Shown here in pieces: positions 33,168 to 42,524 of a stretch of 64,000 bases of DNA. How positions within the stretch are numbered: position 1 is the stretch's first letter; every line of letters begins with the position of its first letter. The notes beneath the pieces were generated by a model that was not told the origin of the DNA, did not search any database, and was given only the letters and a program-made list of their open reading frames with translations. The DNA is from an uncultured Oscillospiraceae bacterium (GTDB lineage Bacteria; Bacillota; Clostridia; Oscillospirales; Oscillospiraceae), in the NCBI GenBank assembly GCA_900757655.1, contig CAAEOT010000026.1, forward strand, positions 1 through 64,000. The letters are read 5' to 3'. The position numbers were made by a program, and so were the translations under genes.

Positions 33168-33569
33168 ATGAACATTGCACTGATCGCTGACGACGGCAAA
33201 AAAGAACTCATGGTCCAGTTCTGCATTGCATACTGCGGCATACTGGCCAAGCATGATCTGAGCTCGACGTTTACGACCGGCCGGCTCATCTCCGAGGCCA
33301 CCGGTCTGAAGATCCGCACCTACCTGCACTCTTCGCAGGGCTGCCAGCAGCTCGACGCCCGCATCGCGTATAACGAGATCGACCTCGTGCTGTTTTTCTG
33401 CGACGCCGAGAGCGGAAACTTTGACGAGGTCAACCGCATGGCGCGCCTTTGCGACCAGCGGCAGATCCCGTTTGCCAGCAACGTGGCCACCGCCGAGGTG
33501 CTCATCCTGGGCCTGAACCGCGGCGACCTCGACTGGCGCGACATCGTCAACCCCAAGAAGAAATCGTAA
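33168..33569 (+). CDS. Methylglyoxal synthase-like protein with altered active site
   Basis: 133 residues with the methylglyoxal synthase fold signature: MNIALIADDGKKELM, TTGRLISEATGL and FASNVATAEVLI align with MgsA end to end. Key residues are changed. The GGDQQ motif carrying the catalytic base (Asp71 in E. coli) is GCQQ here (Cys59); the His19 position is Asp8; and the FFWDP...H98 segment is replaced by FFCDAESGNFDE, losing His98 and shortening the loop. It may bind phosphate or a triose without making methylglyoxal, or be a regulator. ATG with AGAGAGGAG upstream; directly precedes hisS. Confidence 0.85.
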   Translation: MNIALIADDGKKELMVQFCIAYCGILAKHDLSSTFTTGRLISEATGLKIRTYLHSSQGCQQLDARIAYNEIDLVLFFCDAESGNFDEVNRMARLCDQRQIPFASNVATAEVLILGLNRGDLDWRDIVNPKKKS

Positions 33570-33592
33570 ACCCGAAAGGAATCATCATCACC

Positions 33593-34951
33593 ATGGACAA
33601 GATCAGACCCCGCACCCTGTCCGGCTTCATGGAGCTGCCGCCGGACAAGCAGGTGCAGATGGACAAAATGCGCGCCGTTCTGGCAGAGACCTACGCCCGC
33701 TACGGCTTCACCCCGCTCGACACGCCCGCCATTGAGGCGGCCGAGGTGCTGCTGGCCAAGGGCGGCGGCGAGACGGAAAAGCAGATCTACCGCTTCACGA
33801 AGGGCGACAGCGATCTCGCCCTGCGCTTTGACCTCACGGTGCCGCTGGCGAAGTACGTCGCGGCCAATTACGGCCAGCTCACGTTCCCGTTCCGCCGCTA
33901 TCAGATCGGCAAGGTCTGGCGCGGCGAGCGCGCACAGCGCGGCCGCTTCCGCGAGTTTTATCAGGCGGATATCGACATCATCGGCGACGGTGCGCTCGAT
34001 ATTTTGAACGAGGCCGAGATCCCGGCCATCATCTACGATACGTTCACGCGCCTGGGGCTGCACCGCTTCCGCATCCGCGTGAACAACCGCAAGGTGCTCA
34101 ACGGCTTTTTCGCCATCCTCGGTCTGAGCGGGCAGGCGGGCGATGTGCTGCGCACCATTGACAAGCTCGACAAGATCGGTGCGGACAAGGTGCGCGAGCT
34201 GCTCACCGATACCTGCGGCGTGGCGGTCGAGCAGGCGGACGAGATCCTGCGCTTCATCGCCTGCCCGGGCACGAGCGCGGACAAGCTCGCCTTTCTCGAG
34301 CAGTACCGCGGCCGGAACGAGACGTTTGACCTTGGCCTTGACGAGCTGCGCACCGTCGTGGGCTACCTGCCCGCGTTCGGCGTCCCGGAGGAGAACTTCG
34401 AGCTCGACCTCACGATCGCGCGCGGCCTTGACTACTACACCGGCACGGTGTACGAGACCGTCCTGCTCGACCATCCCGAGGTCGGCAGCATCTGCTCCGG
34501 CGGCCGGTACGACGACCTCGCGGGGTATTATACGAACAAGTCCCTGCCCGGCGTCGGCATCTCCATCGGCCTGACGCGCCTGTTTTACATCCTGCAGGAG
34601 CAGAATATGATCTCTGACGCCGTGCTCACCGCCCCGGCGGACGTGCTCATCCTGCCGATGACGGACGATCTGTCCGCAGCCGTGTCGCTGGCGTCCATGC
34701 TGCGCGCCGGCGGTCTGCGCGTGCAGCTTTACAGCGAGAAGAAAAAGTTCAAGGCCAAGATCGGCTATGCCGACAAGCTCGGCATCCCGTTTGTGATCTT
34801 CCTCGGCGAGGATGAGATCGCGCAGCACGTCTGCGCGCTCAAGAACATGGCCACCGGCGTGCAGGAGGCCTTAACGCCGGACGCCGCGCTTGAGACCATC
34901 CGCGCGGAGATCGCGCGCCGCAGCGCCGGCGCGATTTTGCGCGAGCCGTGA
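33593..34951 (+). CDS. hisS: Histidyl-tRNA synthetase
   Basis: Class II aminoacyl-tRNA synthetase charging tRNA-His. 452 residues. Motif 2 region YQIGKVWRGERAQRGRFREF, the histidine-binding ARGLDYYTGTVYE, then SGGRYDDLAG and motif 3 GVGISIGLTRLFY. The C-terminal anticodon-binding domain is present (VLILPMTDDLSAAVSLA onward). ATG at 33593 with GAAAGGA upstream. No T-box leader was seen in the short gap before it. aspS follows 67 bp later, a frequent pairing. Confidence 0.96.
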   Translation: MDKIRPRTLSGFMELPPDKQVQMDKMRAVLAETYARYGFTPLDTPAIEAAEVLLAKGGGETEKQIYRFTKGDSDLALRFDLTVPLAKYVAANYGQLTFPFRRYQIGKVWRGERAQRGRFREFYQADIDIIGDGALDILNEAEIPAIIYDTFTRLGLHRFRIRVNNRKVLNGFFAILGLSGQAGDVLRTIDKLDKIGADKVRELLTDTCGVAVEQADEILRFIACPGTSADKLAFLEQYRGRNETFDLGLDELRTVVGYLPAFGVPEENFELDLTIARGLDYYTGTVYETVLLDHPEVGSICSGGRYDDLAGYYTNKSLPGVGISIGLTRLFYILQEQNMISDAVLTAPADVLILPMTDDLSAAVSLASMLRAGGLRVQLYSEKKKFKAKIGYADKLGIPFVIFLGEDEIAQHVCALKNMATGVQEALTPDAALETIRAEIARRSAGAILREP

Positions 34952-35018
34952 CCCGGTCAACCCACCGCCGCCGCACCGCCGGAGGCGATATTCGATAGAA
35001 AGAAAGGGAATCAGGAGT

Positions 35019-36812
35019 ATGTTTCAGTCCCGCACACACACTTGCAACGAGCTGCGGCTCGAAAACGCCGGCGAGCAGGTCCGCATCGTCGGCTGGATGG
35101 AAAATGTCCGCGAGGTCGGGCAGAATTTTGCCTTCGTCGTCGTCCGCGATTTTTACGGCACGACCCAGGTCGTCATCGAGACCGAGGACATGATGAAGGT
35201 CGTCAAGGCGCTCAACAAGGAGTCCACCATCGCCGTGGAGGGCACCGTGCGCGAGCGCGCGAGCAAAAACCCCAAGCTGCCCACCGGCGACATTGAGGTC
35301 GTACCCACGAAGATCGAGGTGCTCGGCCGCTGCCGCTACAACGAGCTGCCGTTCGAGATCAACCGCAGCCGCGACGCCGACGAGGCGCTGCGCCTGAAAT
35401 ACCGCTATCTCGACCTGCGCAACCCCGCCGTGAAAAAGAATATTATCCTCCGCTGCCAGGTGGTGGCCGCGCTGCGCGCCGCCATGACCGAGCACGGCTT
35501 CCTCGAGATCACGACGCCCATCCTCACGGCCTCCAGCCCCGAGGGCGCGCGCGACTATCTCGTGCCCGCGCGCAAGCACCCCGGCAAGTTCTATGCTCTG
35601 CCGCAGGCGCCGCAGCAGTTCAAGCAGCTGCTCATGACGGCGGGCTTCGACCGTTATTTCCAGATCGCCCCGTGCTTCCGCGACGAGGACGCCCGCGGCG
35701 ACCGCAGCCCCGGCGAATTCTATCAGCTCGACATGGAGATGGCCTTCGCCACGCAGGACGATGTCTTTGCCGTGCTCGAGGATGTGCTCCCGCCGATCTT
35801 CGCCAAGTACGGCAAGTACAACATCGCGTCCGAGGCGCCCTTCCGCCGCATCTCCTATCATGACGCCATGGAGACCTACGGCTCCGACAAGCCCGACCTG
35901 CGCATCGACCTCACTGTGCAGGACATGACGGCACTCGTCGCCGGCAGCGACTTTGCGCCCTTTGCCGCGGGCAACACGGTCAAGGCCGTCGTCGTGCCCG
36001 ACTGCGCCATGGCGCGCAAGGCCATTGACAAGCTCTGCGCCGATGTGGAGGTGCAGGCTGGCAGCAAGCCTTACTGGTTCAAGGTCGACGAGCAGGGCAA
36101 TTTCGCCGGCGGCATCGCCAAGTTCCTCACGGACAAGACCGCTGAAATCACCGCGGCCCTCGGCCTGAAGCCGGGCTGCTTCGTCGGCGTGACGGCCGGC
36201 AAAAAGACCGCCGCACAAAAGACGGCGGGCGTGCTGCGCACGAAGCTCGGCGCGGCCGTGCCGGGCCATATGGATAAGGAGCGGTACGAATTTTGCTGGA
36301 TCGTGGACTTCCCGATGTACGAGATCGGCGAGGAATCCGGCGAGCTGGAGTTCTGCCACAATCCGTTCTCGATGCCGAACGGCGGCCTCGAGATCCTCGA
36401 AAAGGCCGAGCGCGGCGAGGTCGACCCGCTCGACATCTACGCCTACCAGTACGACCTCGTGTGCAACGGCGTCGAGCTCAGCTCCGGCGCGGTGCGAAAC
36501 CACGATCCCGAGATTATGGTCAAGGCGTTCGAGCTCGTGCGCCTCGGCGAGGACGATGTCAAGGCCAAGTTCCCGGCCATGTACAATGCCTTCTGCTACG
36601 GCGCGCCCCCGCACGCCGGCATCGCCCCGGGCGTGGACCGCATGGTCATGCTCCTCGCGGGCGAGGACTGCATCCGCGAGATCATTCCGTTCCCGATGAA
36701 CAAGAACGCGCAGGACGTCATGATGGGCGCGCCCGGCACCGTCGAGCCGCACCAGCTTGAGGAGTTGCACATCGCCGTCGTCGGCGACACGGAGCCCGAT
36801 ACCGAAGCGTAA
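35019..36812 (+). CDS. aspS: Aspartyl-tRNA synthetase
   Basis: 597 residues, bacterial-type AspRS with an N-terminal OB fold (VRIVGWMENVREVGQNFAFV), the class II core with flipping loop region APQQFKQLLM and motif 2 FRDEDARGDR, a GAD insertion domain (about 300-420) and motif 3 in GIAPGVDRMVMLL. Whether it is discriminating or also charges tRNA-Asn cannot be told here. ATG at 35019 with an AGGAG site 3 bp upstream and AAAGGGAA further 5-prime. Confidence 0.96.
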   Translation: MFQSRTHTCNELRLENAGEQVRIVGWMENVREVGQNFAFVVVRDFYGTTQVVIETEDMMKVVKALNKESTIAVEGTVRERASKNPKLPTGDIEVVPTKIEVLGRCRYNELPFEINRSRDADEALRLKYRYLDLRNPAVKKNIILRCQVVAALRAAMTEHGFLEITTPILTASSPEGARDYLVPARKHPGKFYALPQAPQQFKQLLMTAGFDRYFQIAPCFRDEDARGDRSPGEFYQLDMEMAFATQDDVFAVLEDVLPPIFAKYGKYNIASEAPFRRISYHDAMETYGSDKPDLRIDLTVQDMTALVAGSDFAPFAAGNTVKAVVVPDCAMARKAIDKLCADVEVQAGSKPYWFKVDEQGNFAGGIAKFLTDKTAEITAALGLKPGCFVGVTAGKKTAAQKTAGVLRTKLGAAVPGHMDKERYEFCWIVDFPMYEIGEESGELEFCHNPFSMPNGGLEILEKAERGEVDPLDIYAYQYDLVCNGVELSSGAVRNHDPEIMVKAFELVRLGEDDVKAKFPAMYNAFCYGAPPHAGIAPGVDRMVMLLAGEDCIREIIPFPMNKNAQDVMMGAPGTVEPHQLEELHIAVVGDTEPDTEA

Positions 36813-36830
36813 AATAATGATGCGACGGCG

Positions 36831-36849
36831 CCCCGGCGTTCGGCCGGGG
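36831..36849 (+). terminator. Intercistronic hairpin between aspS and comM-like gene
   Basis: 7-bp GC stem (36831-36837 with 36843-36849), GTTCG loop, no T-run. More likely a processing or attenuating hairpin than a full terminator. Confidence 0.35.
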
Positions 36850-36876
36850 CCTCGTCCATGAAAGAAGGCGAGCGGC

Positions 36877-38400
36877 TTGCTGTCCAAAATCCAGTCCCTC
36901 GGCTGCCGGGGCGTGACCGGCTACGCGGTCAGCGTGGAGTGCCATGTGTCCAACGGTCTGCCGGGGTTTGACATCGTCGGCCTGCCGGATGCGGCCGTCA
37001 AGGAGGCGCGCGAGCGCGTGCGCAGCGCCATCAAGACCAACGGCATGAAGTTCCCGGTCAGCCGTCTGACGGTGAACCTCGCCCCGGCGGACACGCGCAA
37101 GGCCGGCACGCTCTATGACCTGCCGGTGCTGCTGGGCATCCTGTGCGCCACGGGGGAGATCCGCCAGCCGCCGGCCACGGCGGCGTTTTTCGGCGAGGTG
37201 AGCCTCGCGGGAGACATCCGCCCCGTCACCGGCGCGCTCACGATGGCGCTCGCGGCCGAGCAGATCGGCCTCAAGGAGCTCTTCGTCCCGGCGGGCAACG
37301 CGGCCGAGGCCGCCTTTGCCGACCGGGTGACCGTCTACCCGGTCGAGAACATTGCCCAGCTCGTGCGCCATCTGCGCGGGGACAAGCGCATCGCGCCCAT
37401 GGCCCCGCCGCAGCTCGAGACTGAGCCGCGTTTCCCGGTCGATTTCGCCGAGGTCAAGGCGCAGGAGAACGTCAAGCGCGCGCTCGAGGTGGCCGCCGCG
37501 GGCGGGCACAACATCCTGCTCATCGGCCCGCCGGGCGCGGGCAAGTCCATGCTCGCCAAGCGCCTGCCGACCATTCTGCCCGCGATGAACCGCGCCGAAA
37601 TGATCGAGACCACGCAGGTCTATTCCGTCCTCGGCCTCACGACGCCGGACGACCCCGTCGTGCGCATCCGGCCGTTTCGCGCGCCGCACCACACGGTGTC
37701 GAACGTCGCCATGTCCGGCGGCGGCAGTGCGCTGCAGCCGGGCGAGATGAGCCTGGCGAATAACGGTGTGCTCTTTCTCGACGAGCTGCCGGAGTTTTCG
37801 CCCGCCGTGCTCGAGACGATGCGCCAGCCGCTCGAGGACGGCAGCATCACCATCTCGCGCGCGACCGGCTCCGTGACGTACCCGAGCCGCTTCATGCTCG
37901 TGTGCGCCATGAACCCCTGCAAGTGCGGCTGGTACGGGCACCCCTCCGGGCGCTGCCGCTGCTCGCCGCGCGACGTGCGCCGCTATCATGCGCGCGTGTC
38001 CGGCCCGCTGCTCGACCGCATCGACATCATTGTCGAGGTGCCGGCGCTGGAGTTTGACGAGCTCACCGAGCCCTCGGCCGGGGAACCGTCGCGCGCCATC
38101 CGCGCGCGGGTGAATGCTGCCCGCGCCGTGCAGCGCGCCCGCTACGGGGACGATACCACCACGACGAACGCCCACATGGGGCCGCGCGCCCTGGCGGAGT
38201 TTTGCGCGCTCTCGCCGGAGTGCGAGCAGCTCATGCACCAGGCGTTTGACAGCATGGCCCTCACCGCCCGCAGCTATGACCGCATCCTGCGCGTCGCGCG
38301 CACGATCGCGGATCTCGACGGGGCGGAGACCATCGGCCTTGCGCACCTCGCCGAGGCCATTCAGTACCGCACGTATGATTTTTCCGTCGCCGAGCCGTGA
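36877..38400 (+). CDS. YifB/ComM-like Mg-chelatase family AAA+ ATPase
   Basis: 507 residues. N-terminal Lon-protease-like fold domain (GLPGFDIVGLPDAAVKEARE), central AAA+ domain with Walker A LIGPPGAGKSMLAKRLP and Walker B GVLFLDELPEF, a zinc-type CKCGW...CRC stretch, and a C-terminal Mg-chelatase domain. ComM in Haemophilus and Vibrio is a branch-migration helicase for natural transformation; the Firmicute role is less clear. TTG start at 36877 with a GAAGGCGAG site; no in-frame ATG fits. Confidence 0.93.
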   Translation: MLSKIQSLGCRGVTGYAVSVECHVSNGLPGFDIVGLPDAAVKEARERVRSAIKTNGMKFPVSRLTVNLAPADTRKAGTLYDLPVLLGILCATGEIRQPPATAAFFGEVSLAGDIRPVTGALTMALAAEQIGLKELFVPAGNAAEAAFADRVTVYPVENIAQLVRHLRGDKRIAPMAPPQLETEPRFPVDFAEVKAQENVKRALEVAAAGGHNILLIGPPGAGKSMLAKRLPTILPAMNRAEMIETTQVYSVLGLTTPDDPVVRIRPFRAPHHTVSNVAMSGGGSALQPGEMSLANNGVLFLDELPEFSPAVLETMRQPLEDGSITISRATGSVTYPSRFMLVCAMNPCKCGWYGHPSGRCRCSPRDVRRYHARVSGPLLDRIDIIVEVPALEFDELTEPSAGEPSRAIRARVNAARAVQRARYGDDTTTTNAHMGPRALAEFCALSPECEQLMHQAFDSMALTARSYDRILRVARTIADLDGAETIGLAHLAEAIQYRTYDFSVAEP

Positions 38401-38436
38401 GCCCGGCGGCCGCATCGGACAGAAGGGAGCTTCGCC

Positions 38437-38778
38437 ATGTACAATAATAACTACAATCCCTATAACCCCAACTGGTACCAGCCGCCCGGCCCGCAGCCCG
38501 GCAAGCATGAGGCCACCGTCGCCATGGTCCTCGGCATCGTCTCGTGCGCGCTGCTCATCTTCGGCTACACGGCGCTCGGCTCGGTCGTCACGGGCATCAT
38601 CGGCCTGATCTATGCCTCCCGCGCCAAGAGCCTTGGCTTCAACGGCACGCCGCGCACCGTCGGCTACGTCTGCTCGCTCATCGGGCTGATCCTCGGCGTG
38701 CTCGTGTGTCTGGCCATTGTGTGGCTCGGCGCGTGGTCGATCGGTATGTTCATCGCGCTGCTCGAGCAGGCCATGTGA
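38437..38778 (+). CDS. Small DUF4190-type membrane protein
   Basis: 113 residues. An Asn/Tyr/Pro-rich N-terminus (YNNNYNPYNPNWYQPPGP) precedes two hydrophobic hairpin regions (about 27-55 and 72-110) with the EATVAMVLGIVSC start and small-residue turns typical of DUF4190 domains. Function unknown; such proteins are often fused to sensor or zinc-ribbon parts, absent here. AGAAGGGAG ribosome site. Lies between the comM-like gene and thiI. Confidence 0.8.
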   Translation: MYNNNYNPYNPNWYQPPGPQPGKHEATVAMVLGIVSCALLIFGYTALGSVVTGIIGLIYASRAKSLGFNGTPRTVGYVCSLIGLILGVLVCLAIVWLGAWSIGMFIALLEQAM

Positions 38779-38807
38779 TATCTGTAGAGAAAAGGAACGA
38801 AACCGTT

Positions 38808-39980
38808 ATGAATGATCTGCTGCTGTGCAAGCCCGGAGAGATCTTCCTCAAGGGCCTCAACAAGCACTATTTTGAAGAGAGGCTGGTCGCGAACGTCAAG
38901 CGCCGGCTCAAACCCATCGGCCACTTCCGCGTGACGTATCTGCAGTCGGCGCTGTACATCGAGGCCGCCGACGACGCGGCCGATCTCGACGCGGCGTATG
39001 ACGCTGTGCGCAAGGTGTTCGGCATCGCGACGATCACGCGCGCGGCCGCCTGCGAGAAGGACAAGGACGCCATCACGGCGCTGGCCAAGACGTACCTGCA
39101 CGACGCGATGACGGCGGCGCGCAGCTTCAAGGTGGAGACCAAGCGCTCGGACAAGCGCTTTCCCATGACGAGCATCGAGCTGTCGCAGTATGTCGGCGGC
39201 GAGCTCGCCGAGGCGTTTCCCAACACGGTCGTCGACGTGCACGACCCGGAGCTGACCGTGCGCCTCGAGGTGCGCGAGCAGGCGGCCTATGTCCATGCGC
39301 AGGCCGTCGGGGCGGCGGGCGGTATGCCCGTCGGCTGCAACGGCGCGGCCGTGACGATGCTGTCCGGCGGCATCGACAGCCCCGTGTCCTCGTACATGAT
39401 CGCCAAGCGCGGCGTGCGCCTGATCCCGGTGCACTTTTTCTCCTTCCCGTACACCTCGGAGCTGGCCAAGGAAAAGGTCATCTCGCTGGCCAAGGAGCTC
39501 ACGGCCTACACCGGCCGCATGACGCTGCAGATCGTGCCCTTCACGCACATCCAAGAGGAGATCCGCCGGGCCTGCCCGGAGGAGTACTTCACGCTCATCA
39601 TGCGCCGGTTCATGATGCGCATCGCTGAGGACATCGCCGCGCACAACGAGTGCAAGGCCATCGTCACCGGCGAAAATCTCGGTCAGGTCGCCAGCCAGAC
39701 CATGGAGGCCATGGCCTGCACGCAGGCAGTGACGAACCTGCCCGTGCTCCAGCCGCTCATCGGCATGGACAAGCGCGACATCGTGAAGATCGCGCGTGAG
39801 ATCGGCACATTTGACACCTCTATCCTCCCGTATGAGGATTGCTGCACGGTCTTCACCCCGCGCCACCCCAAGACCCGCCCGACCGTGGCGGAGGTCACGG
39901 AGGCGGAGTCCGCGCTCGACATTGACGCGCTCGTGCGCGAGGCAGTGGACGGAATTGAAAGGATCCGGATCGATTTATGA
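38808..39980 (+). CDS. thiI: tRNA 4-thiouridine synthase ThiI
   Basis: Adds sulfur to U8 of tRNA and can serve thiamine synthesis. 390 residues: NFLD-THUMP region (about 1-165, FKVETKRSDKRFP), then an adenylation domain with the PP-loop TMLSGGIDSPVSSYM. No C-terminal rhodanese domain, as usual in Firmicutes, so sulfur must come directly from a cysteine desulfurase, not encoded here. ATG at 38808 with AAAGGA upstream. Overlaps cinA by 4 bp. Confidence 0.95.
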   Translation: MNDLLLCKPGEIFLKGLNKHYFEERLVANVKRRLKPIGHFRVTYLQSALYIEAADDAADLDAAYDAVRKVFGIATITRAAACEKDKDAITALAKTYLHDAMTAARSFKVETKRSDKRFPMTSIELSQYVGGELAEAFPNTVVDVHDPELTVRLEVREQAAYVHAQAVGAAGGMPVGCNGAAVTMLSGGIDSPVSSYMIAKRGVRLIPVHFFSFPYTSELAKEKVISLAKELTAYTGRMTLQIVPFTHIQEEIRRACPEEYFTLIMRRFMMRIAEDIAAHNECKAIVTGENLGQVASQTMEAMACTQAVTNLPVLQPLIGMDKRDIVKIAREIGTFDTSILPYEDCCTVFTPRHPKTRPTVAEVTEAESALDIDALVREAVDGIERIRIDL

Positions 39981-41236
39981 ATGCAGAACTCATTGCCGTC
40001 GGAACCGAGCTGCTCCTCGGCGACACCATCAATACCGACGCGGCCGCGGTCGCGCGCCTGCTCTCGGAGCTGGGCATCAATGTCTACTGGCAGACCGTCG
40101 TCGGCGATAATCGCGCGCGGCTCGAGCAGGCGGTGCAGCTTGCCCGCACGCGCGCCGACCTCATCATCACGACCGGCGGCCTCGGCCCCACGTGCGACGA
40201 TCTGACCAAAGAGGTCGTGGCCGGTGCGTTCGGTATCCCGCTCACGCTCAACAGGGCCGAGGAGGACCGCCTGCGCGGCCTGTACCGTGAGCGCGGCATT
40301 TACATGACGGAAAATCATCTGCAGCAGGTCATGCTGCCGCGCGGCTGCACCGTGCTGCAAAACGACTGGGGCACGGCCCCGGCCTGCGCGTTCGAGGCCG
40401 ACGGCTGCCTGGTCATCATGCTGCCCGGCCCGCCGCTGGAGTGTGAGCCGTTGCTGCGCTACCGTGTGCGCCCGCTGCTTGCCGCGCGCGGGGACGGGAT
40501 CATCGTCTCGCACAGCGTCAAGATCTTCGGCATCGGCGAGGGCACGATGGAATACCAGCTGCGTGATCTCATGAACGAGATGCAAAACCCGACGCTGGCG
40601 CCCTATGCCAAGGAGGGCGAGTGCCTCGTGCGCGTCACGGCCAAGGCCCCCACGGAGGCCGAGGCTGAGGCCATGATCGCCCCGTGCGTGGCGCGCGTGC
40701 AGCGCGAGCTCGGCGCCTTTGCCTACGGCGTTGACACGCCGAATATCGAGACGTGTGCGGCCGAGCTCCTGCTCGTGCAGCACAAGACCATCGCCGTGGC
40801 TGACAGCTGCACCGGCGGTCTCCTCGGCGACCTGCTCACGAATGTGCCGGGCGCGTCGGCCGTGTTCTCCGGCGGCATCATCGCCTATAACGACGAGACC
40901 AAGATCCGTCTGCTGGATGTTGACCCCGCGCTCATCGCGCGCTGCGGCGTCGTCAGTCCCGAGGTCGCGGCCGCGATGGCCGAGCACGTGCGCGCCGCCT
41001 TCGGCACCGACCTCGCGCTGAGCATCACGGGCCTTGCCGGACCGGGCGGCGACGGTGTGCACACCGTCGGCACGCTCTTCGTGGCCCTCGCCACGCCGGA
41101 CGGTACGTTCCACCGCACGCTGCACAAGGACAAGTGGGGGCGCGTGCGCATCAAGCACGCGGCGGCCAACCACGCCTTCGACATGGTGCGGCGCTATCTC
41201 ACCGGCCTGCCGGTGGAGTTTGAGGAAAACCGCTGA
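39977..41236 (+). CDS. cinA: CinA-like NMN amidase / pyrophosphatase
   Basis: 419-residue two-domain protein. N-terminal MoaB-like domain (AELIAVGTELLLGDTINT, TTGGLGPTCDD) and C-terminal amidohydrolase domain (TIAVADSCTGGLLGDLLT, LSITGLAGPGG). The C-terminal domain is known to deamidate nicotinamide mononucleotide in NAD recycling; the N-terminal part is linked to ADP-ribose pyrophosphatase activity. It is also called competence-induced protein A. ATG overlaps the thiI stop. A GC hairpin follows at 41257. Confidence 0.94.
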   Translation: MNAELIAVGTELLLGDTINTDAAAVARLLSELGINVYWQTVVGDNRARLEQAVQLARTRADLIITTGGLGPTCDDLTKEVVAGAFGIPLTLNRAEEDRLRGLYRERGIYMTENHLQQVMLPRGCTVLQNDWGTAPACAFEADGCLVIMLPGPPLECEPLLRYRVRPLLAARGDGIIVSHSVKIFGIGEGTMEYQLRDLMNEMQNPTLAPYAKEGECLVRVTAKAPTEAEAEAMIAPCVARVQRELGAFAYGVDTPNIETCAAELLLVQHKTIAVADSCTGGLLGDLLTNVPGASAVFSGGIIAYNDETKIRLLDVDPALIARCGVVSPEVAAAMAEHVRAAFGTDLALSITGLAGPGGDGVHTVGTLFVALATPDGTFHRTLHKDKWGRVRIKHAAANHAFDMVRRYLTGLPVEFEENR

Positions 41237-41256
41237 CGCCATCATCTGCTTTTTCT

Positions 41257-41282
41257 GCGGCCGGGGCAGCTGTCCCGGCCGC
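41257..41282 (+). terminator. GC hairpin after cinA
   Basis: 9-bp perfect stem (41257-41265 with 41274-41282) preceded by TTTT but not followed by a T-run on the plus strand. Possible weak terminator between cinA and ugd. Confidence 0.4.
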
Positions 41283-41322
41283 GTTGTGACCCATGCATGA
41301 TTTGAGAAACCGGAGAATGCCT

Positions 41323-42510
41323 ATGAACATCACCGTAGCCGGTGTGGGCTATGTCGGTCTGGCGCAGGCGGTGCTGCTCGCGCAGCACAACGCCGTCACC
41401 GCCGTGACCACGACCCCCGCCAAAGCCGAACAGATCAACCGCGGCGTCTCGCCGATCGCCGACGCCGAGATCACGGACTTCCTGCGCACAAAACCGCTGA
41501 CGCTCACGGCGACCGTGGACGCCGAGCGGGCCTACCGCACGGCCGACGTGGTCATCATCGCCACGCCGACGGACTATGACCCCGAGCGCAACCTGTTCAA
41601 CACCTCGACCGTCGAGGCGGTGCTTTCGCTCGTCGGCCGGGTCAACCCCGGCGCGCTCGTGGTCATCAAGTCCACGGTGCCGGTCGGCTATACGGAGCGC
41701 GTCGTGGGTGCGTTCGGCTGCGCGCGGCTGCTGTTCTCGCCGGAGTTTCTGCGCGAGGGCAGGGCACTGTATGATAACCTGCACCCGAGCCGCATCGTGG
41801 TCGGCCGCCCGCACGGCGGCACAGCGACGGAGGCGGACGCACGCCTGTTCGCGTCCCTGCTGCAGCAGGGCGCGGCGGAGCCGGACATCCCCACGCTCTA
41901 CCCGAACGCGGCGGAGGCCGAGGCCATCAAGCTCTTTGCCAACACGTACCTCGCCGTGCGCGTGAGCTATTTTAACGAGCTCGATACCTACTGCGAGCTC
42001 CGGGGGCTCGATACGCGCCAGGTCATCGACGGCGTGTGCCTCGATCCCCGCATCGGCGCGCACTATAATAATCCCTCGTTCGGCTACGGGGGCTACTGCC
42101 TGCCGAAGGACACGCGCCAGCTGGTCGCAAACTTCGGCGACATTCCCAACCGCATCATCAGCGCCGCCGTCACGGCCAATGACGAGCGCAAGGATCACAT
42201 CGCCCGCCAGATTTTGAAGAAGGCGGCGGGCGGCGTCATCGGCGTGTACCGCCTGACGATGAAGGCTGACTCCGACAACTTCCGCGAGTCGAGCATTCGC
42301 GGCGTCATCGAGCGGCTGCGCCGCGCGGGCGCGAGCGTCGTCATCTATGAGCCGACACTCAGGGACGCCTCCTTCGCCGGTCTGCCGGTGATCGCGTCGC
42401 TCGCGGAGTTCAAGCGCATGTCGGCCGTTATTGTTGCTAACCGCGCCGAGCCCGCGCTCGACGATGTGTGGCCGCGGGTCTACACCCGCGACCTCTACCG
42501 CAGAGACTGA
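41323..42510 (+). CDS. ugd: UDP-glucose 6-dehydrogenase
   Basis: Oxidises UDP-glucose (or a related NDP-sugar) to the uronic acid for surface polysaccharides. 395 residues. Rossmann loop ITVAGVGYVGLAQAVLLA, KSTVPVGYTERV, SPEFLREGRALYD, substrate-binding KLFANTYLAVRVSYFNEL and the catalytic cysteine in GYGGYCLPKD. ATG at 41323 with a CGGAGAA site. First gene of a three-gene nucleotide-sugar operon; rfbA follows 14 bp later. Confidence 0.94.
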   Translation: MNITVAGVGYVGLAQAVLLAQHNAVTAVTTTPAKAEQINRGVSPIADAEITDFLRTKPLTLTATVDAERAYRTADVVIIATPTDYDPERNLFNTSTVEAVLSLVGRVNPGALVVIKSTVPVGYTERVVGAFGCARLLFSPEFLREGRALYDNLHPSRIVVGRPHGGTATEADARLFASLLQQGAAEPDIPTLYPNAAEAEAIKLFANTYLAVRVSYFNELDTYCELRGLDTRQVIDGVCLDPRIGAHYNNPSFGYGGYCLPKDTRQLVANFGDIPNRIISAAVTANDERKDHIARQILKKAAGGVIGVYRLTMKADSDNFRESSIRGVIERLRRAGASVVIYEPTLRDASFAGLPVIASLAEFKRMSAVIVANRAEPALDDVWPRVYTRDLYRRD

Positions 42511-42524
42511 AGGGAGGCAGCACG

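Noticed and set aside
33540..33592. T-box leader for hisS
   Set aside because: Gap before hisS is too short and has no T-box sequence; the gene is inside an operon.
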